Below are positions 1-8,710 of a stretch of DNA of 64,000 nt, piece by piece. The position numbers and the translations under genes are program-made. The stretch comes from Embleya hyalina (lineage in GTDB: Bacteria > Actinomycetota > Actinomycetes > Streptomycetales > Streptomycetaceae), in the NCBI RefSeq assembly GCF_003967355.1, contig NZ_BIFH01000019.1:62001-126000 (forward strand), in the 5' to 3' direction. Each line of letters opens with the position of its first letter. Position 1 is the stretch's first letter. A model generated the notes under the pieces. The model was not told the origin of the DNA. It made no database searches and was given only the letters and a program-made list of their open reading frames with translations.

Positions 1-203
1 TCGTAACCGAAGCCGGATGGCACGGTGACGCCGAACCGGGCCGCCACCTCGGGCTGCGCGGCGATCCCCCAGTCCATGGGATTCAGACCGGCTGCCGTGA
101 CGCGAACGCGGATCTGGCCCGGTCCGGCATGCGGTTCCGCGACCTCTCGCACCTCCAGCACCTCGGGGCCTCCGAACGTCTCGTAGACAACGGCTCGGCT
201 CAT
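1..203 (-). CDS. MDR-family NAD(P)-dependent oxidoreductase, N-terminal part
   Basis: Partial gene that runs off the left edge; only about 67 N-terminal residues are present. They read MSRAVVYETFGGPEVLEV and continue with a GQIRVRV/AAGLNPMDW segment. This is the typical N-terminal GroES-like half of zinc-independent quinone oxidoreductase-type medium-chain reductases. The ATG is preceded by CTGGAGG, a good ribosome site. It is divergent from the TetR gene at 288, and the shared gap holds an 11-bp inverted repeat, so the TetR product probably represses both. The substrate cannot be told. Confidence 0.85.
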   Translation of the reverse strand, partial: MSRAVVYETFGGPEVLEVREVAEPHAGPGQIRVRVTAAGLNPMDWGIAAQPEVAARFGVTVPSGFGY

Positions 204-228
204 ACGTACCTCCAGGAGAAAGCGTGAT

Positions 229-287
229 GGGACTTGGTCTCATCACCGTACATCAAGTCACGGGACCAAGTCCCGTACGATGTCCTC
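229..287. promoter_or_regulatory. Divergent promoter with TetR-type inverted repeat
   Basis: GGGACTTGGTC (229-239) and its exact complement GACCAAGTCCC (264-274) form an 11-bp inverted repeat 24 bp apart. A partial third arm, CAAGTC (254-259), lies between. For the rightward gene, TACGAT (276-281) sits 6 nt before the ATG at 288 and there is no Shine-Dalgarno, so it looks like the -10 element of a leaderless transcript. The repeat is the likely operator of the adjacent TetR protein and would cover both divergent promoters. Confidence 0.6.
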
Positions 288-857
288 ATGGCCCGATGGC
301 AACCCCACGCATCCGAGCGACTCGTCGTCGCCGCCCTTGAACTGTTCGAGGAACGGGGCTACGAGAACACGACGGTGATCCAGATCGCGGAGCGCGCCGG
401 ACTGACGAAGAGCACCTTCTTCCGGCACTTTCCGGACAAGCGGGAAGTGCTCTTCGGCGGGGGCGCCGTGAGCGGACTGCTCGTCGAGGGGATCGACGCG
501 GCGCCGGCCGGAGCCGGTCCGCTCGAAGCGGTGGCGCATGCCCTGGAGGTGATCGGCGCGGAGGTCTTCACCTCCGATCGTCGCGAGTTCGGCGCCCGGC
601 GGTCGGCGGCGATCGCCGCCAACCCCGAACTGCGGGAACGCGAAGCGTTGAAGGGACTCCGCGTCACCGCGTCGATGACCGACGCGCTCAAGCGCCGCGG
701 CGTTCCCGACCTGGCCGCGCGCGTGGCCGCCGAACTGGGCGCACTCGCCTGGAAGATCGCCTACGAGCGCTGGACGGACGCAGCCAACGGCGACACCTTC
801 GGCGAACTCGCGCGACGAACACTCGCCGAGGTACGGGCGGCCGGCGCCGTGTGCTGA
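288..857 (+). CDS. TetR/AcrR family transcriptional regulator
   Basis: A 189-residue repressor. The N-terminal helix-turn-helix is clear (ELFEERGYENTTVIQIAERA followed by GLTKSTFFRHFPDKREVLF, residues about 17-55). The rest is a helical ligand-binding domain with no recognisable signature. An upstream in-frame TTG at 234 would extend it by 18 residues through the operator. The ATG at 288 is preferred because the homology begins there and a -10-like TACGAT lies 6 nt upstream, fitting a leaderless message. It probably controls itself and the divergent oxidoreductase. The inducer is unknown. Confidence 0.85.
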   Translation: MARWQPHASERLVVAALELFEERGYENTTVIQIAERAGLTKSTFFRHFPDKREVLFGGGAVSGLLVEGIDAAPAGAGPLEAVAHALEVIGAEVFTSDRREFGARRSAAIAANPELREREALKGLRVTASMTDALKRRGVPDLAARVAAELGALAWKIAYERWTDAANGDTFGELARRTLAEVRAAGAVC

Positions 858-961
858 CGGCGGCCTCCCGGCCCGGACCCGTACCCGCCGTCCGCACGCG
901 CGGTGCCCGCTGCCGAGGCTTCGTCGAGGTCCTGGTGTGCCGGGACGGTCGCCGGGCAGGC

Positions 962-973
962 TAGTTTGCTCGG
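962..973 (+). promoter_or_regulatory. -10 element of a leaderless promoter
   Basis: TAGTTT at 962-967 lies 6 nt before the ATG at 974, with no Shine-Dalgarno between. This spacing puts transcription start at or next to the start codon. Confidence 0.45.
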
Positions 974-1414
974 ATGAGTCTTCTTGATGACGTGGCCGAA
1001 CGCGATGGCCGGCGGTGCTGGGTGTGCGACGAACCCGTGGACCTCGACAAGTCGGTGAACGACCCGCAAGGACCCAGCGTCGACAGTCGGACCGCCGACC
1101 GGAAGGCCAAGATCGCCGAGCGGCTCGCGCACCGCGCGTGCAACAGCCGCAAGGGCGCGGTCAAGGTGGCCATCGCCTGGCCGGAGCGCCTGTACGTGGT
1201 CGAGCCCGCGCCGTTGCTCGCCGTTGCCGCGAGGCTGGAGCGCAAGGGGGGCCGTGAGATCGTGGGCCGCTGTCCGACCGCGCGGGACGCTCGGGAGGCG
1301 GCGGATTGGCTGGTGGACCGGTTCTCCCGACTGGTACCGGGCCTGCCGGTGACCGCCGACGTCGAGGCGGGAGGCGGCCAGTTCCTGGTCGTCCTGACCA
1401 CCGGCCGCCGCTGA
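974..1414 (+). CDS. HNH-like zinc-motif protein, hypothetical
   Basis: A 146-residue protein with a CWVC pair (C15, C18) and an HRACNSRKG segment (H53, C56, N57) about 35 residues later. This arrangement resembles the CxxC...H..CN..K core of HNH endonucleases of the McrA type. The family uses a metal-bound His to cut DNA, but the central catalytic His of a full HNH motif is not obvious, so nuclease activity is uncertain. The C-terminal 80 residues resemble no domain I know. It appears to be a single-gene, leaderless unit between a TetR gene and convergent membrane-protein genes. Confidence 0.6.
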   Translation: MSLLDDVAERDGRRCWVCDEPVDLDKSVNDPQGPSVDSRTADRKAKIAERLAHRACNSRKGAVKVAIAWPERLYVVEPAPLLAVAARLERKGGREIVGRCPTARDAREAADWLVDRFSRLVPGLPVTADVEAGGGQFLVVLTTGRR

Positions 1415-1490
1415 CCGGGTGCGGGACCGCATCGGCCGCGTCGTCGACCGCCACGGCGGTCCCCGCCACGACACGGGCGGCGCGGTCCGC

Positions 1491-2420
1491 TCAATCGCCG
1501 CCGCATCCGCAACCGCCGCATCCGCCACAACCGCCGCATCCGTCGGCGGCGCAGCCGCTTTCGGAATTCCATACGTCGAAGGCGAACTCGACTTGGTGGT
1601 CGCCCGACCGTCCAGCCGCCTTCAGCAGTGCCGTACGCGCCCCGGAAGGCTCCAGGGCGGTGATGCCGAGACAGGCGACCGCCATGAGCGACGTGGCCCG
1701 CGCGGCCGTTCCGCCGCCGGCCGGACGTCCGGCCCGAAGCGCCTTGACGTCGGTGCGCACCGCCTTCACGACCCGGCGTCCCGTGGCACTCGCCCGAACC
1801 GGCGCTTCCGCCAACGTGATCGCGATGGCGAACACGCCGGGGAGGGACAGGGCGAGCAGGAACGTGGACGCCCATCCGAGGCCGTCCCCGAACACCGAGG
1901 GCAACACGACCAAGAGGATTCCGCCGGTCGCGACGGCGAACATCACGTAGGTCGGGATTCGAGCCCGTCGCCGGGTCCCGGGCGCGACGACGAGACCTCG
2001 CTCGACCAGACTCCCCTCCAACGCGACGAGCGGCGCGTCGGGCCGGCGCAGTGCCTCGACGGCACCGCTCCGCGTTCCGTCGCGGCGCAACGCGTCGAGC
2101 ACGGAGCACTCGACCGGATCGTCGTCGTGGACATCGTTCCCGACATCGGGGTGGGAGAGGACCGTGACGTGCCCGTCGGACTCGACCCTGATCCGGCCCC
2201 GTTCGAGCAGCGCCGCGAGCGCCGTGTCCGCCACCCGGGCCGCGCCGCCCGCCAGGAACGCCATGTCGTGGCCGCCGATCGAGTGCGGGTCGGCGTTGCG
2301 GTCGACCCGACCGCGCGCCAGACGACGCCACACGAGCGCGAGGACCCATCCGAAGCCGGTGACGGCGAGATACAGGACCGGGTATTGCAGATCCCACCGA
2401 CTCAACGTCGCGAAAGACAT
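1491..2420 (-). CDS. TIGR04222-type membrane protein with Cys/Gly-rich tail
   Basis: A 309-residue protein. An N-terminal membrane segment (YPVLYLAVTGFGWVLAL) is followed by a conserved cytosolic stretch with AFLAGGAARVADTALAALLERG. A second hydrophobic region near residues 160-205 follows, and the tail ends in repeated GCGGCGG units with nine cysteines. This matches the TIGR04222 family, whose function is unknown. The ATG at 2420 follows AGGGGGTCGGC, the same context as in the upstream paralogue; the earlier in-frame GTG (2447) has no such site. It is the second gene of a tandem pair and probably arose by duplication. Only this copy carries the Cys-rich tail. Confidence 0.75.
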   Translation of the reverse strand: MSFATLSRWDLQYPVLYLAVTGFGWVLALVWRRLARGRVDRNADPHSIGGHDMAFLAGGAARVADTALAALLERGRIRVESDGHVTVLSHPDVGNDVHDDDPVECSVLDALRRDGTRSGAVEALRRPDAPLVALEGSLVERGLVVAPGTRRRARIPTYVMFAVATGGILLVVLPSVFGDGLGWASTFLLALSLPGVFAIAITLAEAPVRASATGRRVVKAVRTDVKALRAGRPAGGGTAARATSLMAVACLGITALEPSGARTALLKAAGRSGDHQVEFAFDVWNSESGCAADGCGGCGGCGGCGCGGD

Positions 2421-2582
2421 GCCGACCCCCTGGTGTACGGCTGTCACGCACCCTGCGATCGGAACATAGCCAGGCCCGTACGCCGCGCGTCAGAGGCAGT
2501 TCCCTCTCCTCGCGACGACGGCCCACGCATCGTCACGTTTCCCCGCGTGCCGCGCCGGGTCGAGTCGGTTGGGCGAGCCCGT

Positions 2583-3398
2583 TCACGGTTCGTCCCGGAT
2601 TCCGCGTTCGTCGATCGACGCGTCGAACCCCATGACGCGGGCGTGAATCGACTGTCGGGCGGACTTCAGGAGGACGGTGCGCGCCGGGGAGTCCGGCAGG
2701 GCCGCGAGGCCGAGGCAGGGCACCGCCATGAGCGACGCGGTCTCCGTGGTCGTCGCCGCGACGGGGCGTCCGGCCCGGTGCGACGACACGTCGGCGGCCA
2801 GGGCCCTGCGGGTCGCTCGTCCCGCGGCGGTCTCCCGGACCGGCGTGACCAGTGTGTAGGCGATCCGATAGGTGACGAGCGCGAGCAGGATCGCCGCGAG
2901 CGCCGGTACCCCTTCGACGACCCTCGTGAGCACCAGGCCCACCGCGACCGGGGCGACGGCGAAGATCACCGCGCCCGGGACGCAGGCCGCCAGGCGCATC
3001 CCGGGCGGGGCGACGAGACCGCGGGCGATCAGCCTGCACTGGGCGTCGAAGGCCGGCGAGTCGGAACTCCGCAGCGCGGTGACGACCTCGTGGCGGGTCG
3101 CCCCCGCGCGACCCAGCGCGTCGAACACGTAGCGCGGAGCGGGGGCGTCCGGACGGACGGTCTTCGCGGGCGTGACGCGTCCGTCCCGGTCCACCCGGAT
3201 CCACCGCCGATCGAGCAACCACGCGAGCGCCGTGTCGGCCACCCGGGCATAGCCTCCGGCCAGGAACGCGACGTCGTAGGCGTCGAGTTCGCCGACGTCG
3301 ACGGGTGCGCCGGTCCGGCCGCGCACCAGCCGGCGGGCCACCAGCCCGACGGCCCAGAGAACGATGGTGATGCTCACGAGCACGATCACGATCGACAC
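2583..3398 (-). CDS. TIGR04222-type membrane protein, paralogue without Cys tail
   Basis: A 271-residue paralogue of the downstream gene. It has an N-terminal membrane segment (VSIVIVLVSITIVLWAVGL), the shared AFLAGGYARVADTALAWLL block, two hydrophobic segments near the middle and a conserved SLMAVPCLGLAAL block near the end. It ends shortly after that block and lacks the GCGG tail. I place the start at the GTG at 3398, because GGGGGGTCGGC precedes it exactly as AGGGGGTCGGC precedes the paralogue; a TTG at 3449 would add 17 residues. Both genes probably form one leftward transcript. The function of the family is unknown. Confidence 0.75.
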   Translation of the reverse strand: MSIVIVLVSITIVLWAVGLVARRLVRGRTGAPVDVGELDAYDVAFLAGGYARVADTALAWLLDRRWIRVDRDGRVTPAKTVRPDAPAPRYVFDALGRAGATRHEVVTALRSSDSPAFDAQCRLIARGLVAPPGMRLAACVPGAVIFAVAPVAVGLVLTRVVEGVPALAAILLALVTYRIAYTLVTPVRETAAGRATRRALAADVSSHRAGRPVAATTTETASLMAVPCLGLAALPDSPARTVLLKSARQSIHARVMGFDASIDERGIRDEP

Positions 3399-3485
3399 GC
3401 CGACCCCCCAGGCCACGGCTGTCACCACGTTGCGACCGAAGGTTATCAACGAACCCGTCCCGGACGGGGAGAAGACGCCCCCCGC

Positions 3486-3926
3486 TCAGCGCAGTTGCTC
3501 GGCGAGGCCGACGATGATGCCCTCCGGGCCGCGGAGATAGCAGAGCAGATGGCTGTCCTCGAACCGGACGATCTCGCCGACGAGTTCGGCGCCGTGGGGG
3601 CGCAGGCGGGCAACGGTGTCCTCGAGGTCGTCGACGGCGAACATGACGCGGTGCGTGCCCAGGATGTTGTGCGGCCGGTCGCGCGGTCCCGCGCTGATCG
3701 GCGCGGGGCTGCGGTACCTCGCCAGTTCGAGCCGGCTGTGCCCGTCCGGGGTCCGGACCATCGCGATGTCACAGTGGACGCCGTCGAGTCCGGTGCACCC
3801 GTCGGCGACCGGGCCCTCGACCTCGGCCCTGCCCTCCAACTCCATACCGAGTTCCACGAAGAACGCGATGGCGGCGTCCATGTCCTCGACGACGATGCCC
3901 ACATTGTCCATCCGCTGAATCGCCAT
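3486..3926 (-). CDS. VOC (glyoxalase/bleomycin-resistance fold) family protein
   Basis: A 146-residue protein with the paired beta-alpha-beta-beta-beta layout of the vicinal-oxygen-chelate fold. The first half begins MAIQRMDNVGIVVEDMDAAI and holds FFVELGMELEG. The second half holds HRVMFAVDDLEDTVARLRPHG and ends in YLRGPEGIIVGLAEQL, where the terminal E in GPEG is a usual metal-ligand position. The family includes glyoxalases, dioxygenases and antibiotic-binding proteins; the substrate is not predictable here. The ATG at 3926 is well placed after AAGGAGAAATCGGC. It ends close to the paralogue pair on the same strand. Confidence 0.85.
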   Translation of the reverse strand: MAIQRMDNVGIVVEDMDAAIAFFVELGMELEGRAEVEGPVADGCTGLDGVHCDIAMVRTPDGHSRLELARYRSPAPISAGPRDRPHNILGTHRVMFAVDDLEDTVARLRPHGAELVGEIVRFEDSHLLCYLRGPEGIIVGLAEQLR

Positions 3927-4243
3927 GCCGATTTCTCCTTCATCCTCGTGCGTCCGGTGCCGGCTGCCGATGTTCCCGGGACGGAGCCGGTGACACGTTC
4001 TCGACATCCGCGGACCGCCGGACTTCGAAAAATTCGGATCGTGCCTCGGTACGGCGGCGGCGTCGCGGTGGCGTGCCCCGATCGGGTGGACTTCGGAGGA
4101 GTGTGCCGACGTCCGGATCGGTGAATTGTTCGGACACCACCCGACCGGCTCATGGTCCGAGGTTGTCGTTGTGCCGGTGGTCCGTGTCCGGGTCCGGCAG
4201 ACTGGCCGATGCCGTCGACGGTCCAGGCCACGAAGGAGCCGCC

Positions 4244-4858
4244 ATGTCCGAGACCCTCCGCCTCGATCCGGCGAGGACCGCACTCGTCCTGATCGAGTAC
4301 CAGAACGATTTCACCAGCGAGGGCGGGGCCCTCAACGGCGCCGTCGCCGCGGTGATGGCGAAGACCGGAATGCTCGCGAACACCGTGGCCCTGGTCGAGG
4401 CCGCCCGCGCCGCGGGCGTCACCATCATGCACGCACCCATCACCTTCGCCGCCGGTTACGGTGAACTGTCCCGTCACCCGTACGGCATCCTCAAGGGCGT
4501 CGTGGACGGCTCGGCCTTCGTCAAGAACACCTGGGGCGCCGCGATCGTGGACGAACTCGCGCCGGCCGATGGGGACATCGTGATCGAGGGCAAACGCGGG
4601 CTCGACACCTTCGCGAGCACGAACCTCGACTTCATCCTGCGCGGCAGGGGGATCGAGACGATCATTCTCGGCGGCTTCCTCACCAACTGCTGTGTCGAGT
4701 CGACGATGCGCACCGGGTACGAGAACGGTTTCCGCGTCATCACCCTGTCGGACTGCGTCGCCGCCACATCCCAGGAGGAGCACGAGAACGCGATCACCTA
4801 CGACTACCCCATGTTCTCGCTGCCCATGACGTCGGCCGAGGTCATCGCCCGCCTCTGA
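4244..4858 (+). CDS. Isochorismatase-like cysteine hydrolase
   Basis: A 204-residue hydrolase. The family triad is visible: D22 in LIEYQNDF, K117 in IEGKRGLD and C150 in GGFLTNCCVEST, with the usual cis-peptide region just before the Cys. This layout is that of isochorismatase, nicotinamidase and N-carbamoyl hydrolases, which cleave amide or ether bonds through a thioester intermediate. No extra carrier-protein domain is present, so a role in siderophore assembly is not indicated. The start follows GAAGGAGCC. A strong hairpin at 4898 ends the unit. Confidence 0.85.
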   Translation: MSETLRLDPARTALVLIEYQNDFTSEGGALNGAVAAVMAKTGMLANTVALVEAARAAGVTIMHAPITFAAGYGELSRHPYGILKGVVDGSAFVKNTWGAAIVDELAPADGDIVIEGKRGLDTFASTNLDFILRGRGIETIILGGFLTNCCVESTMRTGYENGFRVITLSDCVAATSQEEHENAITYDYPMFSLPMTSAEVIARL

Positions 4859-4897
4859 CGAGACGCCGCGGCGGGCCCGGACCCACCGTGGAGGCGA

Positions 4898-4924
4898 CCT
4901 GCCCGAACCGCCGGTTCGGGCAGG
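4898..4924 (+). terminator. Hairpin terminator after the isochorismatase gene
   Basis: CCTGCCCGAACCG and its exact complement flank a single central base, giving a 13-bp inverted repeat 40 bp past the stop codon. There is no T-tract, which is common for actinomycete terminators. Confidence 0.65.
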
Positions 4925-5143
4925 CCGCGCGGTTCACACGTGCGAGGTCGTGGTCCATCGGGTCGACGGGCATCCATTCGGGTGATCGTGGGTTCGGCCC
5001 CGCTCGGAAGCGGTCGCGGATGCGTACGATCCTCACGTCGGCCGTCCCGGGCCGCCGACGCAACGGGAGTGGGCGATCGGCGGCGAAGGGGCTTTCGTCG
5101 GCGCCTTCGGGGGATTCCCGTCCGTGTGAAAGGAAGTGGCACC

Positions 5144-5506
5144 ATGACCTCCAGGACACGCGCCGCCGCGATGGCCGCCGCACTGCTGGTCGGAGCCGGC
5201 GCGATCGCCGCCTCCCCGGCATCGGCGAGAGTGGCGTGGCCGTGTGCCGAGGGGAAGTTCTGCGTCTACCACGGCGCGAACGGCACGGGCCCGCACTACG
5301 AACTCCAGGACGGCGCCTCCGATCTGAGCGTGCTGGCCGGCGGGCTCAACGACCACGTGTGGTCGGTCCGGAACAACACCAAGGACGACTGGTGCCTGTT
5401 CCGCGACGCCGGGTACAAGAACAAGATCCTCGACATCCTCGACGGCCAGACGATCAACCTGCAGTCGCCGCAGCGGGACCAGGTCAGTTCCACCCGCCGC
5501 TGCTGA
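5144..5506 (+). CDS. Secreted peptidase inhibitor family I36 protein
   Basis: A 120-residue exported protein. An N-terminal signal peptide (RAAAMAAALLVGAGAIAASP, cut near ASA-R) precedes a small beta-rich domain with four cysteines (PCAEGKFCVY, DDWCLF, and the C-terminal Cys) and the WSVRNNTKDDWCLF segment. This is the pattern of the peptidase inhibitor I36 (SMI) family, which blocks metalloproteases. It probably acts outside the cell. The ATG follows GAAAGGAAGTGGC. The gene is preceded by a non-coding stretch and followed by another secreted-protein gene on the same strand. Confidence 0.75.
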   Translation: MTSRTRAAAMAAALLVGAGAIAASPASARVAWPCAEGKFCVYHGANGTGPHYELQDGASDLSVLAGGLNDHVWSVRNNTKDDWCLFRDAGYKNKILDILDGQTINLQSPQRDQVSSTRRC

Positions 5507-5630
5507 CCCGCGCGAGAGTCGCGGACAGGTGGCTCGGCGTCCGCTGCAACCCTTCGGTTCCCATTCACGTATGCCTTTGAGATCACCGGAGTCGTCGAGA
5601 TCCCCGGTGCGCGAGGACATGGAGGCATAC

Positions 5631-6950
5631 ATGAGGATTCGGGACTTCCGGCGAGCCGCGATCGGGAGTGGTCGGGCCCGAACGTGCTTCGCCGCGGCGG
5701 CTGTCGCGGCGCTGCTCGTGGTGCCGGCGCCGGCCCAGGCGGCGGAGGCGTCGGGTGAGGTGCAAGCCGGCTCGCACCGGGTCGCGTCGGTGCGGTACGA
5801 CCTCGGCGACCGGGCCTTCGTGCCGCCGCCGGTCGAGGCGGGCCAGTACGAGGGGGCGAACGAGCTTGCCGGGGTGGTCCATTACCCGACCGACCTGGCC
5901 CGCGGGCGCTTCCCGCTGGTGGTGATCCAACACGGCCTGTGGGACACCTGCGCCGACCGCAGGGCCTCGGTCGACCTCGCGGCGGCGCTCAAGGCCAGGG
6001 ACGCGGCCATCGCGGCCGGCGACACCGTCGAGGCCGAGCGGCAGCAGAAGTCGGCCGACGTCGCCGCCGACAAGTTGCGCGGTTGGCCGTGTGCGCCCGG
6101 GACCGAACAGATCTCCAGCAAGAACGGATACGACTACCTCGCCCGGGACTTGGCCGCCCAGGGCTTCGTGGTGGTGTCCATCGGTACCAACGGCATCAAC
6201 GCGACGTCGTTCGGGCAGGCGCCCACGGTCTACCACGCCCGGGCCGCGCTGCTCAATCGGCATCTGGCCATGTGGCAGCGGTTGTCCGCGACCGGCGGCG
6301 GCGAACTCGCGCACCGCTTCACCGATCCGCGTGACGGCAGGCCCCGTCGGGTCGACTTCCGCGGACGCGTGGACATGGCGAACGTCGGCACGGTGGGCCA
6401 CTCGATGGGCGGCGGCGGGGTCATGCAGCAGGCCGCCGACCTCCGCCGGGGCGACTGGCCGGCGGGTGTGACGGTGAAGGGCGTGTTCGGCCTGGCGCCG
6501 ACCGCCAATTGGGACAACGAGCCGGTCACCCGCGTCCCGTTCGCGGTGATGTGGGGGACGTGCGACGCGGTGCGTGGCGGCAACTACTTCGAGTGGAACG
6601 CCGGACGGAACACCGTCCCGATCCACAAATTCACCGTACACGGGGCCAATCACGCCTTCTTCAACACCCAGTGGTCACCGAGCAGCGGTCAGGTCAGCGC
6701 GCAAGACGACGCGACACCGGGCAGCAAACCCGGCACGTGCCTCTCGTGGGACGGCCGCGACGTCGACGAGGTCGCGTTGACCGAGCCCACTCAACGCACG
6801 CTCACGTCCGCGTACGTCTCGGCGTTCTTCCGCCGCTACCTCCACGGTGAGACCACGTTCGACCCGATCCTGGCCGGCACGCGGCGCCCGCCGGGCGTCC
6901 CGGCCGACGTCGTCGACACCCGGGTCGGCCCCCCGCTCCCGACCGGCTGA
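5631..6950 (+). CDS. Secreted alpha/beta hydrolase
   Basis: A 440-residue exported hydrolase. The signal peptide is clear (ACFAAA..VAALLVVPAPAQAAEA type, cleaved near residue 38). In the mature part, VIQHGLWDTC supplies the oxyanion region, VGHSMGGGG (Ser near residue 258) the nucleophile elbow, and VHGANHAFFNTQ a probable catalytic His. This resembles secreted chlorophyllase/lipase-like hydrolases of streptomycetes. ATG 5631 is chosen because GGAGG lies 5 nt upstream. An alanine- and charge-rich insert (AALKARDAAIAAGDTVEAE) sits between strands. The substrate is unknown. Confidence 0.8.
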   Translation: MRIRDFRRAAIGSGRARTCFAAAAVAALLVVPAPAQAAEASGEVQAGSHRVASVRYDLGDRAFVPPPVEAGQYEGANELAGVVHYPTDLARGRFPLVVIQHGLWDTCADRRASVDLAAALKARDAAIAAGDTVEAERQQKSADVAADKLRGWPCAPGTEQISSKNGYDYLARDLAAQGFVVVSIGTNGINATSFGQAPTVYHARAALLNRHLAMWQRLSATGGGELAHRFTDPRDGRPRRVDFRGRVDMANVGTVGHSMGGGGVMQQAADLRRGDWPAGVTVKGVFGLAPTANWDNEPVTRVPFAVMWGTCDAVRGGNYFEWNAGRNTVPIHKFTVHGANHAFFNTQWSPSSGQVSAQDDATPGSKPGTCLSWDGRDVDEVALTEPTQRTLTSAYVSAFFRRYLHGETTFDPILAGTRRPPGVPADVVDTRVGPPLPTG

Positions 6951-7130
6951 GCGCCCGGACCCGGCGGGCCGTGCGAAGCGGCCTGTCGGGTCCCGGCCAC
7001 GTGGCACGCCGCCCCGATGCCCCACCGCCCCGTGCCGGCGAGGAGGGGCCGCGTCGCGACGACGAACGCGAAACGCCTGATCCGAGGTCGGTGGCTGCTC
7101 GGCCGGTTTCGGCTCCCGGACCGTCTCGGT

Positions 7131-8084
7131 TCAGGCCGGCGCGTTCATCAGGGCGGTGACGTAGGCGTCCAGGCGCTCCGCCACGACTCGCGTCGTCAGA
7201 TCCGGCCTCCCGGCCCGTCGCCATGTCCGCGCCACCGACCGCACTTCCTCCGATGTCGCCAGTCCGTCCCGGACCAGCCAGTACAGCCGCTCGCCCGGGT
7301 CCGCGGCCCGCACCCCGCCGGCCTGCTCGTACGCCTCGGGGAACCGCAGACCCCACGCCGGACCGTGCAGCAGCGCGAGATTCACGGAGCAGTGCGCCAC
7401 GTCGAGGTCCGTCGGGCCCCAGGACGTCGTCGCCCAGTCGACGACCCCGGTGATCCGGGCGTCCGCCGGCTTCGCCGGCGGTATGTCGAACAGTACGTTG
7501 CCCGGCTGGAAGTCCCGGTGCAGAAACCGCCCTTCACGGGGCGGCGGTGGCTTGCGGATGATGTCGACGGCGGCGGCCCAGACCATCGTGTCGGCACCCT
7601 TCGGAATCACGACGGTGTCCGCGGTCGTCAACGCCACATACTCCCGAGGCCGCTCGGCGGGTCGCAGCGCGTGAATCGCCACGAGTTGCCGGGCCAGAAG
7701 CGTGACGCGCAGCTCCAGCGCCTCGTCGTCAAGGACCGTCCGGCCCGTCAGACGGGTCATGAGCAGCGACGGATACTCGCAATGCGCGGCGGTCGGGTCG
7801 ACCGCGACCAGCCCCGGAGCCGGCACGCCGGTCCCCGGGAGCAGGGACAGGGCACCGGTTTCCCGGTCCAGCCGGTCCTCGGCGTCCGCCACGTCGACGT
7901 AGGTCCGCAGCACCAGGTCACGGGTGCCTCCGCCGCGGGTGCCGATGGTCAGCCCACGCATCTCGGCGGAGAGGCCACCGTGCAGCACCTCGGCTCCGAC
8001 AACGTGTTCACCGGCCTCCAGGTGCCGGCTCACCCAGGTCAGGGTCGACGGTCGGACGGTCGCCGCTTCATCGTGGTCGGTCAC
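7131..8084 (-). CDS. APH-family phosphotransferase
   Basis: A 317-residue kinase-like protein. It shows the aminoglycoside phosphotransferase core: a glycine-rich N-terminal loop, the catalytic loop HRDFQPGN (H189, D191, N196) and the metal-binding VVDW (D216). The family phosphorylates aminoglycosides, macrolides, homoserine or other small hydroxyls using ATP, and many members have no drug activity; the sequence does not say which applies. The GTG at 8084 follows GAGGTGGCACG. It is cytoplasmic, with no membrane segment, and is followed by a 180-bp non-coding gap before the convergent hydrolase. Confidence 0.8.
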   Translation of the reverse strand: MTDHDEAATVRPSTLTWVSRHLEAGEHVVGAEVLHGGLSAEMRGLTIGTRGGGTRDLVLRTYVDVADAEDRLDRETGALSLLPGTGVPAPGLVAVDPTAAHCEYPSLLMTRLTGRTVLDDEALELRVTLLARQLVAIHALRPAERPREYVALTTADTVVIPKGADTMVWAAAVDIIRKPPPPREGRFLHRDFQPGNVLFDIPPAKPADARITGVVDWATTSWGPTDLDVAHCSVNLALLHGPAWGLRFPEAYEQAGGVRAADPGERLYWLVRDGLATSEEVRSVARTWRRAGRPDLTTRVVAERLDAYVTALMNAPA

Positions 8085-8173
8085 CGTGCCACCTCACCAT
8101 CCGGCGGGCCGTCCGCACGAATTCCTCGCGGGTCCGCCGCGTTCCGATGGGACGAACCGGCGCGGCCTCCTCG

Positions 8174-8671
8174 TCAGGGGACAACCAGCCGTTGGCGGCC
8201 GTCGACGAGTTCGCGAACGGCGTCCAGGTGGCCCGCGTGGGTGGCGGTCTCGGTGATCACGTGCAGGACGATCTCGCGGAGGTTGTCGTACCGCCAGTCG
8301 GCGAAGAAGTCCGGCCACCAGTTCGGGGCCGCGTCCAGGTCGGCGCCGGCCAGGAAGGTGTCCGCGAGTTCGCCTTCCCGGCGGTAGAGGGCGAAGATCT
8401 CCTCGGGCGTCTTCTCGGGGGCGGGCCGCCACGCGTCGTCCCCGGAGCCGAGGATCTCCTCGATCGCCCCTTGTTCTCCCGCGGCGACCGCGCGGAACCA
8501 GAACTTCTCGTCGTCCAGGGCGAGATGGTGCACCAGTCCCAGGCACGTCCAGCCGGACGGGAGTACGGGGCGCCGCAGCGCCTCCTCGTCCAGGCCCTCC
8601 AGAATGCCCAGGACGTGCTCGCGCTTGCCGTTGAGGACGTGGAGCAGCGTGGTCAGTTCGGTGTCGGCCAT
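8174..8671 (-). CDS. DinB-like (DUF664) metal-binding protein
   Basis: A 165-residue four-helix protein. It has a His in the VHHLALDDEKFW segment (H48/H49) and the C-terminal signature LREIVLHVITETATHAGH-LD with H145 and H148. These are the three metal ligands of the DinB/DUF664 family. Related proteins act as thiol-dependent transferases with mycothiol or bacillithiol, which suits an actinomycete. There is no Shine-Dalgarno; TACGGT lies 7 nt before the ATG, so the transcript is probably leaderless. It is in line with the APH gene downstream. Confidence 0.8.
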   Translation of the reverse strand: MADTELTTLLHVLNGKREHVLGILEGLDEEALRRPVLPSGWTCLGLVHHLALDDEKFWFRAVAAGEQGAIEEILGSGDDAWRPAPEKTPEEIFALYRREGELADTFLAGADLDAAPNWWPDFFADWRYDNLREIVLHVITETATHAGHLDAVRELVDGRQRLVVP

Positions 8672-8710
8672 GGGCCGGACCGTATCCGACCTCCCCGACG
8701 TCGGCCGGCA

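Noticed and set aside
1419-4124. 901-codon open frame on the plus strand
   Set aside because: It runs antisense to two membrane-protein genes and the VOC gene, is arginine-rich without domains, and arises from the high G+C content.
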